NCBI GenBank assembly: GCA_028714615.1
Contig: JAQTMA010000039.1
Coordinates: 1 to 24,496 of the forward strand
Length of the DNA: 24,496 nucleotides
Source of the DNA: Anaerolineaceae bacterium
GTDB taxonomy: Bacteria; Chloroflexota; Anaerolineae; Anaerolineales; Anaerolineaceae
Direction of reading: 5' to 3'
Each line of letters opens with the position of its first letter. Within the stretch, counting starts at the first letter, position 1. Positions 1-7,474 of the stretch are shown piece after piece. Under the pieces are notes generated by a model that saw only the letters and a program-made list of their open reading frames with translations, had not been told where the DNA came from and did not search any database. The translations under genes and the position numbers were made by a program.

Positions 1-806
1 GCCAGGAACAATCCCACCAAGGTGATGACCGTTTCGATCAGAATCCCCACCGGGATATCGCGGTGTACGTGATGGCCCAGCTCGTGCGCCAGCACCGTCT
101 CGATCTCGTCTTCGCTGAACTCTTTGAGCAGCGTGTCCCCCAGGATGATGCGGCGCGTGCTGCCCAGCCCGGTGAGAGCGGCGTTGGCCGATTTGGTGCG
201 GCGGCTCATGTCGAACTGGTAGACACCCTGCACGCGGGTATGCGCTTGCTCGGCCAGGCGCATGAGGCGCTGCGATAACTCGGAATACTCCTCACCGAGC
301 GGGGTGAACTTGTAGAAAAGGGGCATGATCAGCACCGGAGCCAGGTTGGCCAGCAACACCTGGAAGACCAGCATGACGACTGCCACCCATAGCCACCAGG
401 TATCCGGCGCTGCACGCAGTAAGGCGTAGATGATCTCCAGCAGGATGAACCCAATGGGGAGGCTAATCAACAGGGACTTCAATTGGTCAGCGATCCAGCC
501 GCGCAGGGTTTCGACCGATTGGCCGAAGCGATGCGGCAGGACAAAGCCGGAATAATATGAGAGCGGCAGGCCGATCAAGAAATAGAAGCCCCCGAAGACC
601 ACGGCAAACAAGGGCACCAGGAGGTAAGGGTTGGTAGTCTAGGTGGTGAGGAGGTGTTGCAGAACCAGCGCCCAGCCAAAGACCAGCCAAGCCAATGTAT
701 AAACACCCCCAAAGAACACGTCGATGATGGCCAGGCGCCGCTCGATGCGGGCGTAAACCTTGGCCTGTTTTTGCCGTTCTGGATCCAGAGCAATGGATTG
801 GGTCAT
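1..806 (-). pseudogene. M48 family membrane metalloprotease (Ste24/HtpX-like), amber-interrupted and cut by window edge
   Basis: The gene starts at ATG 806-804, overlapping the kinase stop as ATGA, and reads 55 codons (MTQSIALDPERQKQ...) with a first membrane segment. A TAG at 639-641 then stops it. The same frame continues without another stop to the left edge, giving about 212 more codons. These include the hydrophobic M48 N-terminal domain (LPLSYYSGFVLPHRFG, then LLANLAPVLIMPLFYKFTPLG) and the zinc-binding HELGHH encoded at 69-86. Because no frameshift separates the halves, one base change (for example from CAG or TGG) would explain the stop. Ste24-type proteases cleave membrane or prenylated substrates and help in envelope quality control. 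The third zinc ligand lies outside the window. The entry may be a recent pseudogene, a sequencing error or, less likely, a readthrough gene. Family assignment is confident; functional state is not. Confidence 0.8.
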
Positions 807-2704
807 TCGATAAGGGGGATGGTCACGGTGACGCAGGTCCCATTTCCAATTTTCGAATCGATTTTCAACACGCCGTTGACCGCCTCGACCCGTTCCTGGA
901 TGCCGACCAGTCCAAAGTGACCCTGGCGGGCCAGCTCCACCCATTGGTTCGGGGTTTCAAACCCTTTACCATCATCCGTAACCTCCAGGGTCGCTTGTTG
1001 GATAGACAGGCGAAAACGGATTTCCACCGTGCTGGCCTGGGCGTGGCGCACAACGTTATTCAGCAACTCCTGGCAGACGCGGAACAACGCAAGGCGGACG
1101 TCATCGCTCAATTGCTGTCCATCGGGGTCCAGGTCGGCGGAGATGGCGATGTTCGGGTGGGTTTGAGAGAAGGACTCCAGGTGAGAAAGCAGGGCTTTTT
1201 CCAGGCCGAAAGGCGCGAGGGCCGGCGGGCGCAGCTCATTGCACAGGGAGCGCAGCTCGTGCACCTGCGCCTGGATGCGCTCCTGAAGCTCCAGGAAGTA
1301 ACCCCGAACCGCGGCGCTCAGATCTTGCGAAAGTGCCTCCTGGATGGTGAATGTAACCCCGATCATTTCCTGAATGGGACCATCGTGCAGATCGCGGGCA
1401 ATTTGCAGCCGTTCTTGCTCGCGATACTTCAATAGGTAATGCTGCGCTTCGATGTGAGTGGCGTGTTCAAGCATTTTCGCTTCGAAAATCTTCCGGTCGG
1501 TGATATCCCGCCAGGCATTAATCCCCCCTGTGATATTTCCTTGCTGATCGCGGATCGGTCCGGCATTGCACAAAGTGGGGATGCGTAACCCATCCGGACG
1601 AACCAGGAGGATTTCTTCATTTTCGATGATTTCACCGTTCATGACCGCTCGCATCAGCGGATGGTCCTTCGGTTTTAGCGGGTTTTTCCCGGTCGCATCG
1701 TACATTTCAAATTTCAACAGGTAAGCGTTTGAAGGGGAATTGACGATCACTTCGTTTGCCATCCCGGATAACTCTTCCGCGTAACGGCTGCGTATGCGAA
1801 TCACCGCATCGGTTCCTTCTGCAATTTCTAATCCTTCCGGAATATACTCCATCACAGCATCGAGGATACCTTTGCCTTCTTCCGCCTCGGCTGCACGTTG
1901 GTGCGCTTCAATGGCAGCGGTTTCCGCTAAGCGCCGCATCCGTTCCAGGGCGGTTGTTTCCCAGAGCACCTTGACCACGGCTGGCTGGTCGTTCCAGGAC
2001 AGTGGACGCAGATGCATCGAAAAGGTATGCGCGGAGCCGTCTGGATATTGCTGGATATCATTCTCGATGTCTTGCGGATTGCCAGTCACTTCCACCTCGA
2101 GCAGACGCTGCTGCCGGTGCTTGCCCTCCTCGGTCGGCCAGATCTCCAGAAAGGCGTGTTGGAGAGGATCGATTTCAGGATTGGGCAGCAAAGCGCGGTA
2201 AGCCGGGTTGGCAAACTGGTAGACCAGATTCGGGCCTGCCAGGACCGCGATGGCGCTCGGATCAATCGAAAGGATGGATGCGAAGAGTTCCTTCTGCTGC
2301 TGGTTTTCGATCAGTAGCCGTTGGCGCTCGATAGCATAGCGAATAGCCCGCTCCAGCATCCCGGAGGTTAGCTCGCCCTTCACTAAATAATCGGCGAAGC
2401 CCGCCTGGAGCGCGGCCAAATCCACCTCATAGTTACCGTGCCCGGTCAGTAAAATAAAGGGGGAGCGGCATCCCAGAGCCTTCGCCTCTCGCAGCAGGTC
2501 GACACCGTTATACGCTCCGAGGTGATAATCCGCCAGGACAGCATCCGGGCAATCCCGCTGCAGGATATCCAAAGCTGAGGCAACCGTCAATGCCCGGTGG
2601 ATTTCAAGGGTGCGGCCCCTGGCTTCTCGCAGCAAGTCGTGGGTTAACGCAAAATCGTCGTCGTCATCTTCAACAAGCAGGATATACCAGGGTGATAGGC
2701 GCAA
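803..2704 (-). CDS. Receiver-PAS-HisKA_3 sensor histidine kinase (NarL/DesK type)
   Basis: This is a 633-residue cytoplasmic signalling protein with no predicted membrane segment. Residues 6-125 form a receiver domain (acidic cluster LVEDDDDD, phospho-acceptor D59 in LADYHLG, K109 in YLVKG). Residues about 140-260 and 280-405 look like PAS/PAC sensor domains, the second ending NAWRDITDRK. A HisKA_3 dimerisation domain carries H440 in RDLHDGP. A HATPase_c domain follows (CQELLNN at 544-550, DDGKGF at 577-582, GLVGIQERV at 598-606). The start is TTG: an AGGAG at 2717-2713 sits 8 nt upstream and no ATG competes. A receiver placed in front of a HisKA_3 kinase suggests it is a relay or feedback-controlled kinase. 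No partner response regulator with a DNA-binding domain is in the window. Its stop overlaps the M48 protease start, so the two are probably co-translated. Confidence 0.9.
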   Translation of the reverse strand: MRLSPWYILLVEDDDDDFALTHDLLREARGRTLEIHRALTVASALDILQRDCPDAVLADYHLGAYNGVDLLREAKALGCRSPFILLTGHGNYEVDLAALQAGFADYLVKGELTSGMLERAIRYAIERQRLLIENQQQKELFASILSIDPSAIAVLAGPNLVYQFANPAYRALLPNPEIDPLQHAFLEIWPTEEGKHRQQRLLEVEVTGNPQDIENDIQQYPDGSAHTFSMHLRPLSWNDQPAVVKVLWETTALERMRRLAETAAIEAHQRAAEAEEGKGILDAVMEYIPEGLEIAEGTDAVIRIRSRYAEELSGMANEVIVNSPSNAYLLKFEMYDATGKNPLKPKDHPLMRAVMNGEIIENEEILLVRPDGLRIPTLCNAGPIRDQQGNITGGINAWRDITDRKIFEAKMLEHATHIEAQHYLLKYREQERLQIARDLHDGPIQEMIGVTFTIQEALSQDLSAAVRGYFLELQERIQAQVHELRSLCNELRPPALAPFGLEKALLSHLESFSQTHPNIAISADLDPDGQQLSDDVRLALFRVCQELLNNVVRHAQASTVEIRFRLSIQQATLEVTDDGKGFETPNQWVELARQGHFGLVGIQERVEAVNGVLKIDSKIGNGTCVTVTIPLIE

Positions 2705-2712
2705 CCAGGATA

Positions 2713-2717
2713 CTCCT
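2713..2717 (-). promoter_or_regulatory. Ribosome binding site deciding the TTG start of the sensor kinase
   Basis: AGGAG on the minus strand lies 8 nt before TTG 2704-2702. This spacing supports the rare TTG start. The first residues MRLSPWYILLVEDD lead directly into the receiver beta-1 strand, so nothing is missing. Confidence 0.65.
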
Positions 2718-2787
2718 AGGCAATTTTGTCTTGAGCGGTGCAGGGATGCGGCCGAGTCTATTCCGTAAGGTGCACCGGTAATGGACT

Positions 2788-2816
2788 ATTATTTCACCAA
2801 ATGGGTCAGATGGCAA
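2788..2816 (-). promoter_or_regulatory. Predicted sigma-70 type promoter for the kinase-protease pair
   Basis: On the minus strand TTGCCA (2816-2811) and AATAAT (2793-2788) are separated by 17 bp. Each box matches the consensus in five of six positions. The start site would fall near 2780, giving a leader of about 75 nt to the TTG start. The promoter lies just downstream of the CGNR gene remnant, so the kinase probably does not depend on thiolase readthrough. Confidence 0.45.
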
Positions 2817-2828
2817 GAATTCGAAATA

Positions 2829-3062
2829 TCAAATCCGCACGCGCTGGTAATGGCGCTGCGCTTTGGTGCGGCTTCCACAGCTCTCCATCGAGCACCAGCG
2901 GCGTGAGCGGTTACGGCTGGTATCAAAAAACAACCAACCACAGCCATGCGAGTCTGCACATTCACCCACGCGATAGAGCTGGTCGGAGGTCAGTCAACTA
3001 GCGGCAGAGCGGGCAATGGGATCAAGCATCCAAAACAAGTCATCCGGCGCGTGGGTGTACTG
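2829..3062 (-). pseudogene. Remnant of a CGNR zinc-finger (ABATE-type) transcription regulator
   Basis: One minus-strand frame reads DDLFWMLDPIARSAAS, a TGA at 2996-2994, then LTSDQLYRVGECADSHGCGW, LFFDTSRNRSRRWCSMESCG and SRTKAQRHYQRVRI with a final stop at 2829-2831. This matches the C-terminal zinc finger of CGNR/ABATE proteins: a CGWLFxDxSRNRSRRWCSM core, the second cysteine pair, and the usual CGNR box here changed to CGSR. The family's preceding helix (IARSAAELLTS) is also recognisable around the internal TGA. The N-terminal ABATE domain is missing and the remnant begins right at the thiolase stop. It is therefore a truncated, stop-containing relic and probably not functional. Such proteins are usually transcription regulators, so the intact ancestor may have regulated a neighbour. 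Family assignment is from motif memory. Confidence 0.7.
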
Positions 3063-3064
3063 CT

Positions 3065-4282
3065 TTATATTTCAAATTCCACAATGGTGGCTTCTCCTTG
3101 CCCGACGCCCACACAAAGCGTAGCCAGGCCATAGTAGGGCTGTCGTTCTCCGGGTGCACGCCGGCGCATCTCGTGGAGAAGGGTGGTAAGAATGCGCGCT
3201 CCCGAACAACCCAACGGGTGACCCAAAGCAACCGCTCCCCCATTGACGTTGGTGATCTCCGACCGCATGCCAAGCGCCCGCATGACTGCCAAAGCTTGCA
3301 CGGCGAAGGCTTCATTCAATTCGATCAAACCGATATCTGCCATCGTCAAACCGGCGCGCTGCAAAGCCTTGTGCGTCGCCGGGACCGGTCCCATACCCAT
3401 CACGCGCGGCTCGACACCGGCTGCAGCGCTGGTCACGACGCGGGCCAGTGGTGAGTAACCCAACTGCCGGGCGCGGGTATCGCTCATCAGCAATAGAGCG
3501 GCCGCCCCATCATTCAGCCCTGAAGAATTCCCGGCGGTCACCGTGCCGTTATTGCGGAAAGCGGGTTTGAGGCGCGCCATGGCCTGCAGGCTGGAGTCGC
3601 GGCGCGGGCGTTCATCTGTAGAGACCACCAACGGTTCACCCTTGCGTAGTGGAACGGCGACCGGCGTGATTTCCTCAGCAAACTTGCCCGCATCGATGGC
3701 TGCTATCGCCCGCCGGTGGCTCTCTACCGCGAAGGCATCCTGATCTTCGCGAGAGATGCCGGTCTGCTCCTGGATGTTTTCTGCCGTTTCCCCCATCGCT
3801 TCGACGCCATACAGCTCCTGCATGCGCGGGTTGGGATAGCGCCAGCCCAGCGAGGTATCCCAGGCGGTCAGGTTGCCGAATGGGTAGCCGGAGGCGGCTT
3901 TGGGAAGCGAATAAGGCGCTCGCGACATGCTCTCCACCCCGCCGGAGATGTAAACGTCGCCTTCCCCGGCTTTGATGGCGCGGGCAGCCTGGTTGACCGC
4001 GTTGAGCCCGGAAGCGCACAGGCGGTTGACCGTCACCCCGGCTACCTCCACCGGGAATCCCGCCAGTAGGAGGGCCATGCGGGCTACATTGCGATTGTCT
4101 TCCCCTGCCTGGTTGGCACAACCGAGGTAGACCTCCTCCACCAGCGCGGGATCCAAAGTGTTGCGCGTCAAGATGGCCCGCAGGACGTGGGCAGCCAGGT
4201 CATCCGGACGTACGGCAGCCAGGGATCCGCCTAATGCGCCAATCGGGGTTCGGATGGCATCAATTATCACAGCTTCAGGCAT
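3065..4282 (-). CDS. Acetyl-CoA C-acyltransferase (thiolase family)
   Basis: This is a 405-residue thiolase of usual length. It catalyses CoA-dependent cleavage of 3-oxoacyl-CoA or the reverse condensation. The nucleophilic C89 lies in [11 protein letters not shown]. Other signatures are [10 protein letters not shown] (324-333), the catalytic H356 in [16 protein letters not shown], and the second active-site C391 in LCVGVGQG. There is no signal peptide, so it is cytoplasmic. The ATG at 4282-4280 has GGAGGA a few bases upstream. It is divergent from the 2-oxoacid oxidoreductase operon, which fits oxidation of amino-acid or aromatic carbon skeletons to acyl-CoA. The sequence resembles both acetyl-CoA acetyltransferases and 3-oxoadipyl-CoA thiolases, so substrate length is not assigned. 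A perfect 12-bp palindrome lies just upstream of its ribosome binding site. Confidence 0.93.
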   Translation of the reverse strand: MPEAVIIDAIRTPIGALGGSLAAVRPDDLAAHVLRAILTRNTLDPALVEEVYLGCANQAGEDNRNVARMALLLAGFPVEVAGVTVNRLCASGLNAVNQAARAIKAGEGDVYISGGVESMSRAPYSLPKAASGYPFGNLTAWDTSLGWRYPNPRMQELYGVEAMGETAENIQEQTGISREDQDAFAVESHRRAIAAIDAGKFAEEITPVAVPLRKGEPLVVSTDERPRRDSSLQAMARLKPAFRNNGTVTAGNSSGLNDGAAALLLMSDTRARQLGYSPLARVVTSAAAGVEPRVMGMGPVPATHKALQRAGLTMADIGLIELNEAFAVQALAVMRALGMRSEITNVNGGAVALGHPLGCSGARILTTLLHEMRRRAPGERQPYYGLATLCVGVGQGEATIVEFEI

Positions 4283-4302
4283 GGTTCCTCCAGGGTTAAT
4301 GG

Positions 4303-4314
4303 CGTTCTAGAACG
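4303..4314. promoter_or_regulatory. Perfect 12-bp palindrome upstream of thiolase
   Basis: CGTTCTAGAACG is fully self-complementary and sits about 12 bp beyond the thiolase ribosome binding site, where a repressor would block transcription or early elongation. A direct repeat of ACCATTCTA follows at 4332-4340 and 4342-4350. Operator function is inferred from position only. Confidence 0.35.
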
Positions 4315-4421
4315 AATTAACGTAAGCTCAGACCATTCTATACCATTCTAAACAAAAAAAGGCGGTGCATAGCGCCGTCCCCGGCGCGGGGTACCAACCT
4401 GCCATTTGACTTGCCACCTTG

Positions 4422-4478
4422 TTGCCCTATCTCTCAGGTTCGTTATTATTGTACAATTACTTTGGTGACGCTTGTCAC
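4422..4478 (+). promoter_or_regulatory. Predicted promoter and operator-like palindromes of the 2-oxoacid oxidoreductase operon
   Basis: TTGCCC (4422-4427) and TATTAT (4444-4449), 16 bp apart, form a plausible promoter. The palindrome ATTGTACAAT (4448-4457) overlaps the -10 box and expected start site. GTGAC-GCTT-GTCAC (4465-4478) follows directly and has the layout of a CRP/FNR-class half-site pair. The rest of the 285-bp intergenic region contains a CCCCG-GCG-CGGGG inverted repeat (4379-4391) but no gene. Confidence 0.4.
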
Positions 4479-4535
4479 TGGTAAAGATCCGCAAAGCGGT
4501 TGATAATCAAAATAAGACGAGTATTTTTCCTGATT

Positions 4536-4560
4536 TTATCCTATTTGTCGGATAAGGAGG
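4536..4560 (+). promoter_or_regulatory. Ribosome binding site of the ferredoxin gene within a small inverted repeat
   Basis: AGGAGG (4555-4560) lies 7 nt before ATG 4568, an ideal Shine-Dalgarno site. TTATCC (4536-4541) and GGATAA (4550-4555) form a 6-bp inverted repeat with an 8-nt loop whose right arm touches the ribosome binding site. It could modulate access to it. Confidence 0.5.
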
Positions 4561-4567
4561 AACTTGC

Positions 4568-4807
4568 ATGCCCGCAAAGGGTACCATTGAAGTGAACGAA
4601 CGGTTCTGCAAGGGTTGCGAGCTGTGTGTGCTTGCCTGCCCCCCTCACGTTTTAGCGTTGGACCTCACACGTCTGACATCCAAGGGTTACCACCCGGCCA
4701 GCCTGGTTAAGGAGGGCTGCACCGGCTGCGCGATCTGCGCGGTCACCTGCCCTGAGGCAGCCATTACGGTCTTCCGGGCGATGGTCCCGGCGAGAGCCAG
4801 CGAGTAA
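4568..4807 (+). CDS. 2x[4Fe-4S] ferredoxin subunit of 2-oxoacid:ferredoxin oxidoreductase (delta)
   Basis: This 79-residue protein has two complete [4Fe-4S] motifs. C14, C17, C20 and C24 lie in [12 protein letters not shown], and C51, C54, C57 and C61 in [12 protein letters not shown]. It would carry electrons from the thiamine-pyrophosphate centre of the beta subunit to free ferredoxin. It opens a four-gene operon in the order delta, alpha, beta, gamma with 13-14 nt gaps, typical of KorDABC and VorDABC systems. It is cytoplasmic with no signal. The ATG has a strong AGGAGG. Confidence 0.93.
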   Translation: MPAKGTIEVNERFCKGCELCVLACPPHVLALDLTRLTSKGYHPASLVKEGCTGCAICAVTCPEAAITVFRAMVPARASE

Positions 4808-4821
4808 GGAGGAGGCAACCC

Positions 4822-5934
4822 ATGGCACGTGAACTGATCAAAGGTAATGAAGCGGTGGCAGAAGCCGCCATCCGGGCCGGCGTACAGGCCTACTTCGGAT
4901 ATCCGATCACTCCACAGACCGAGCTGCTCGAGTGGATGGCGCGGCGCATGCCGGAGCTAGGCCGCGCCTTCGTCCAGGCAGAAAGCGAGCTGGCGGCGAT
5001 CAATATGGTTTACGGGGCAGCCTGCACCGGCGCGCGGGTGATGTCCAGTTCCTCTTCCCCGGGCACCTCGCTGATGATGGAAGGCATCTCCTATATCGCC
5101 GGGACGGAAATCCCGATGGTCATGGTGGACGTGATGCGCGGCGGACCGGGCTTGGGCAACATAGCCCCCGCCCAGGGCGATTACAACCAGATCGTTCACG
5201 GCGGCGGCCACGGTGATTACCATCCCATCGTGCTCGCGCCGGCCTCCGTCCAGGAATCGATCGATATGACCGTGCTGGCCTTCGACCTGGCGGAAAAATA
5301 CCGCACGGTCACGGTCGTGTTGACGGATGGCTCAATCGGACAGATGATGGAACCTGCCGAGCTGCCCCCCTTCGCTCCACTAAAAACAGACGTCCCCGAT
5401 TGGGCAGTTTCAGGCTGTGAAGGTCGCGAGCGGCGCGTGCTCACCTCGATCAATCTGGACCCGCCCGCTCAGGAAGCGACCAACTTACGCCTGGCCCGTA
5501 ACTGGCAAAAAATCACCGCCAGTGAAATCCGCTTCAAGAGCTATTTCCTTGAGGATGCCCGCTACGTGGTGGTCGGCTTTGGCAGCGCCGGGCGGGTGGC
5601 CCTTTCCGCGGTACGCGCTGCACGGGCGGAAGGCATCCCGGTGGGGTTGCTGCGCCCGATCACCCTGGCCCCCTTCCCCTTCGCGCAGATCGAAGAACTG
5701 GCCAAACACGTCGAAGGCATGCTGGTAGTGGAGATGAACGCCGGCCAGATGCTGGAAGACGTCCGTCTGGCAGTGATGGGTAAAACCCCGGTTGAGTTCT
5801 ACGGACGAATGGGCGGTGTGGTGCCCTTCCCGGATGAGGTGCTAACAGAGATCCGCCGACTGGCCCACGAGCCTGTCCCCACGACAGGGCACCCACGCGA
5901 CCGCTGGCTGGCGCGCATGGGTCGCATGAACTAA
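4822..5934 (+). CDS. 2-oxoacid:acceptor oxidoreductase alpha subunit (KorA/VorB-like)
   Basis: This is a 370-residue alpha subunit with the pyruvate:ferredoxin oxidoreductase domain I near the N-terminus ([24 protein letters not shown] at 24-34) and the region [20 protein letters not shown]. It continues to the transketolase-like domain II ([13 protein letters not shown], then [14 protein letters not shown]). It binds and positions the 2-oxoacid and CoA with the beta subunit for oxidative decarboxylation to acyl-CoA. It lacks the fused gamma domain seen in two-subunit enzymes; gamma is encoded separately two genes downstream. It sits 14 nt after the ferredoxin gene with AAGGAGGAGG before the ATG. 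The substrate could be 2-oxoglutarate or a branched-chain 2-oxoacid; the sequence alone does not decide. Confidence 0.92.
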   Translation: MARELIKGNEAVAEAAIRAGVQAYFGYPITPQTELLEWMARRMPELGRAFVQAESELAAINMVYGAACTGARVMSSSSSPGTSLMMEGISYIAGTEIPMVMVDVMRGGPGLGNIAPAQGDYNQIVHGGGHGDYHPIVLAPASVQESIDMTVLAFDLAEKYRTVTVVLTDGSIGQMMEPAELPPFAPLKTDVPDWAVSGCEGRERRVLTSINLDPPAQEATNLRLARNWQKITASEIRFKSYFLEDARYVVVGFGSAGRVALSAVRAARAEGIPVGLLRPITLAPFPFAQIEELAKHVEGMLVVEMNAGQMLEDVRLAVMGKTPVEFYGRMGGVVPFPDEVLTEIRRLAHEPVPTTGHPRDRWLARMGRMN

Positions 5935-5947
5935 AGAGGAGAGCAGC

Positions 5948-6727
5948 ATGTTGAGTCAGACACTACATTACGAAGAAGTCTATTCCCGTCCGCGTTCGTT
6001 CACCGATACCCCCACACATTACTGCCCTGGCTGTACGCATGGCACCGCTCACCGCCTGGTGGCGGAGATTATCGACGAGATGAACATGCGCGAGAAGACG
6101 ATCGGGGTCGCTTCGGTTGGCTGCTCGGTGTTCGCGTATAACTACTTTGATTTCGACTTCGTCCAGGCACCCCACGGGCGAGCTCCAGCGATGGCGACGG
6201 GGGTCAAACGTGTCCGCCCCGACCGAATGGTCTTCACTTACCAGGGCGATGGCGACCTGGCTTCCATCGGCATGGCGGAAATCGTCCATGCCGCAACACG
6301 CGGTGAGAACATCACGGTGGTTTTCATCAATAACACCAATTACGGCATGACCGGCGGCCAGATGGCTCCCACTACCCTGCCCGGCCAGAAGACCACCTCC
6401 AGTCCCCACGGGCGTGACGTCGAAACGCAGGGCTATCCGATCCGCACGGCCGAGATGCTGGCCACCCTGGATGGCGCCAGCTACGTCGTTCGACGCAGCC
6501 TGCACGATCCCAAGAACGTTCGTATGGCCAAGAAGGCGCTACGCACGGCCTTTGAAGCGCAGATGCATGGGCTGGGGTTCTCAATGGTCGAGCTACTCTC
6601 GGTCTGCCCGACCAACTGGGGCATGACGCCCGAACAATCGCTCGCCTGGCTGGAAGAGAAGATGATCCCCTTCTACCCGATCGGCGATTTCAAGGTCAAC
6701 CCGGCGCTGGCTGGGCTGCGATTCTAA
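5948..6727 (+). CDS. 2-oxoacid:acceptor oxidoreductase beta subunit (thiamine pyrophosphate-binding)
   Basis: This 259-residue subunit binds thiamine pyrophosphate through GDGD (100-103) and [11 protein letters not shown] (128-138), the standard metal/diphosphate motif. C26 and C29 in YCPGCTHG and C59 in SVGCSVF are positioned like the iron-sulfur-linked cysteines of the family. It performs the decarboxylation chemistry and passes electrons to the ferredoxin subunit. Its ATG follows the alpha stop by 13 nt with GAGGAG as ribosome binding site. It is soluble and of usual length. Confidence 0.93.
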   Translation: MLSQTLHYEEVYSRPRSFTDTPTHYCPGCTHGTAHRLVAEIIDEMNMREKTIGVASVGCSVFAYNYFDFDFVQAPHGRAPAMATGVKRVRPDRMVFTYQGDGDLASIGMAEIVHAATRGENITVVFINNTNYGMTGGQMAPTTLPGQKTTSSPHGRDVETQGYPIRTAEMLATLDGASYVVRRSLHDPKNVRMAKKALRTAFEAQMHGLGFSMVELLSVCPTNWGMTPEQSLAWLEEKMIPFYPIGDFKVNPALAGLRF

Positions 6728-6740
6728 CGGAGGAGACAAC

Positions 6741-7280
6741 ATGCAGACCGAAATCGTAGTCGCCGGATTTGGCGGACAGGGCGTGCTCTTCACCGGCCAA
6801 TTGCTGGCCTATGCCGCGCTGGACGAAGGCAAAGAGACAACCTGGATCCCCTCCTATGGCCCCGAAATGCGCGGCGGCACAGCCAACTGCACCGTGATCG
6901 TGGCGGACGAAGAGATCGGTTCGCCTTTGGTGCGCAATCCAATGGCCGTCATCGCCATGAACCTGCCATCCCTGGATAAATATGAGCCGTTGGTCCGCTC
7001 GGGCGGTGTGTTGGTGATCAATAGCTCAATCATCGACCGCGAAGCGGTGCGCAGCGATATCCGGGTGCTCAGGGTACCCGGGAATACGATCGCCGAAGAG
7101 CTGGGCGATAAGCGCATGACCAACATGGTTTTGCTCGGCGCCCTGCTGGCAGCTCTGCCGGTGCTACCGGTCGAGGCCATTGAACGGGCTCTGGCCGTGC
7201 ATCTACCTGAGCGCCACCACAAGCTCTTGCCGCTGAACTATCGGGCACTGCGCGAAGGAGCCGGAGTAGCGGTGAAATAG
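6741..7280 (+). CDS. 2-oxoacid:acceptor oxidoreductase gamma subunit
   Basis: This 179-residue gamma subunit has the family start IVVAGFGGQGVLFTGQLLA (GFGGQG at 9-14) and the conserved SYGPEMRGGTANC (38-50). Gamma completes the CoA-binding region of the heterotetramer. It is the last gene of the operon, starting 13 nt after beta with GGAGGAG, and ends in TAG just before a long hairpin. A genuine TAG stop here argues against amber being reassigned in this organism. Confidence 0.92.
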   Translation: MQTEIVVAGFGGQGVLFTGQLLAYAALDEGKETTWIPSYGPEMRGGTANCTVIVADEEIGSPLVRNPMAVIAMNLPSLDKYEPLVRSGGVLVINSSIIDREAVRSDIRVLRVPGNTIAEELGDKRMTNMVLLGALLAALPVLPVEAIERALAVHLPERHHKLLPLNYRALREGAGVAVK

Positions 7281-7316
7281 AATGTTTCCGCTTTAGCGGT
7301 TGCGCTGCTTAAAATA

Positions 7317-7361
7317 CCGTCCGTCGCAGGGGGTACTCCCAAAAACCCCTGCGACGGACGG
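7317..7361 (+). terminator. Strong 16-bp perfect hairpin closing the oxidoreductase operon
   Basis: CCGTCCGTCGCAGGGG (7317-7332) is exactly complementary to 7346-7361, with a 13-nt loop. Only a weak T stretch (CATTTAT) follows, so it may stop transcription, protect the mRNA 3' end, or both. The minus-strand side has TATTTT, so it could also act in the other direction. Confidence 0.65.
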
Positions 7362-7439
7362 CATTTATAAGCAATTCGGGCGAATTTCCCTTCTTCCCTT
7401 TGCGTAAGCTCCGTTAACGCTTTTCCTCTCCCAAAAGAC

Positions 7440-7445
7440 TATAAT
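7440..7445 (+). promoter_or_regulatory. Predicted -10 box upstream of the NfeD-type gene
   Basis: TATAAT matches the consensus exactly and lies 29 nt before ATG 7475. No good -35 is present at 17 bp. The nearest candidate, TTAACG inside the palindrome CGTTAACG, is about 20 bp away. The position after the strong hairpin supports a new transcript starting here. Confidence 0.4.
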
Positions 7446-7474
7446 TAGAGTAAGTACTCCGAAGGGAGGCACGT

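Noticed and set aside
639..641. Amber codon reassignment in this organism
   Set aside because: Several complete genes in the window end in TAG at their expected family length, so amber is a working stop codon.
917..1435. Plus-strand 172-codon frame opposite the sensor kinase
   Set aside because: It mirrors the HisKA_3/ATPase coding region and has no domain resemblance.
2738..3001. Plus-strand 87-codon frame over the kinase upstream region
   Set aside because: It overlaps the CGNR relic in antisense and the predicted kinase promoter, and its sequence has no recognisable features.
4354..4376. Minus-strand GGCG stem followed by seven T residues as a terminator
   Set aside because: The stem is only four base pairs with an 8-nt loop, and no minus-strand gene lies upstream to be terminated.
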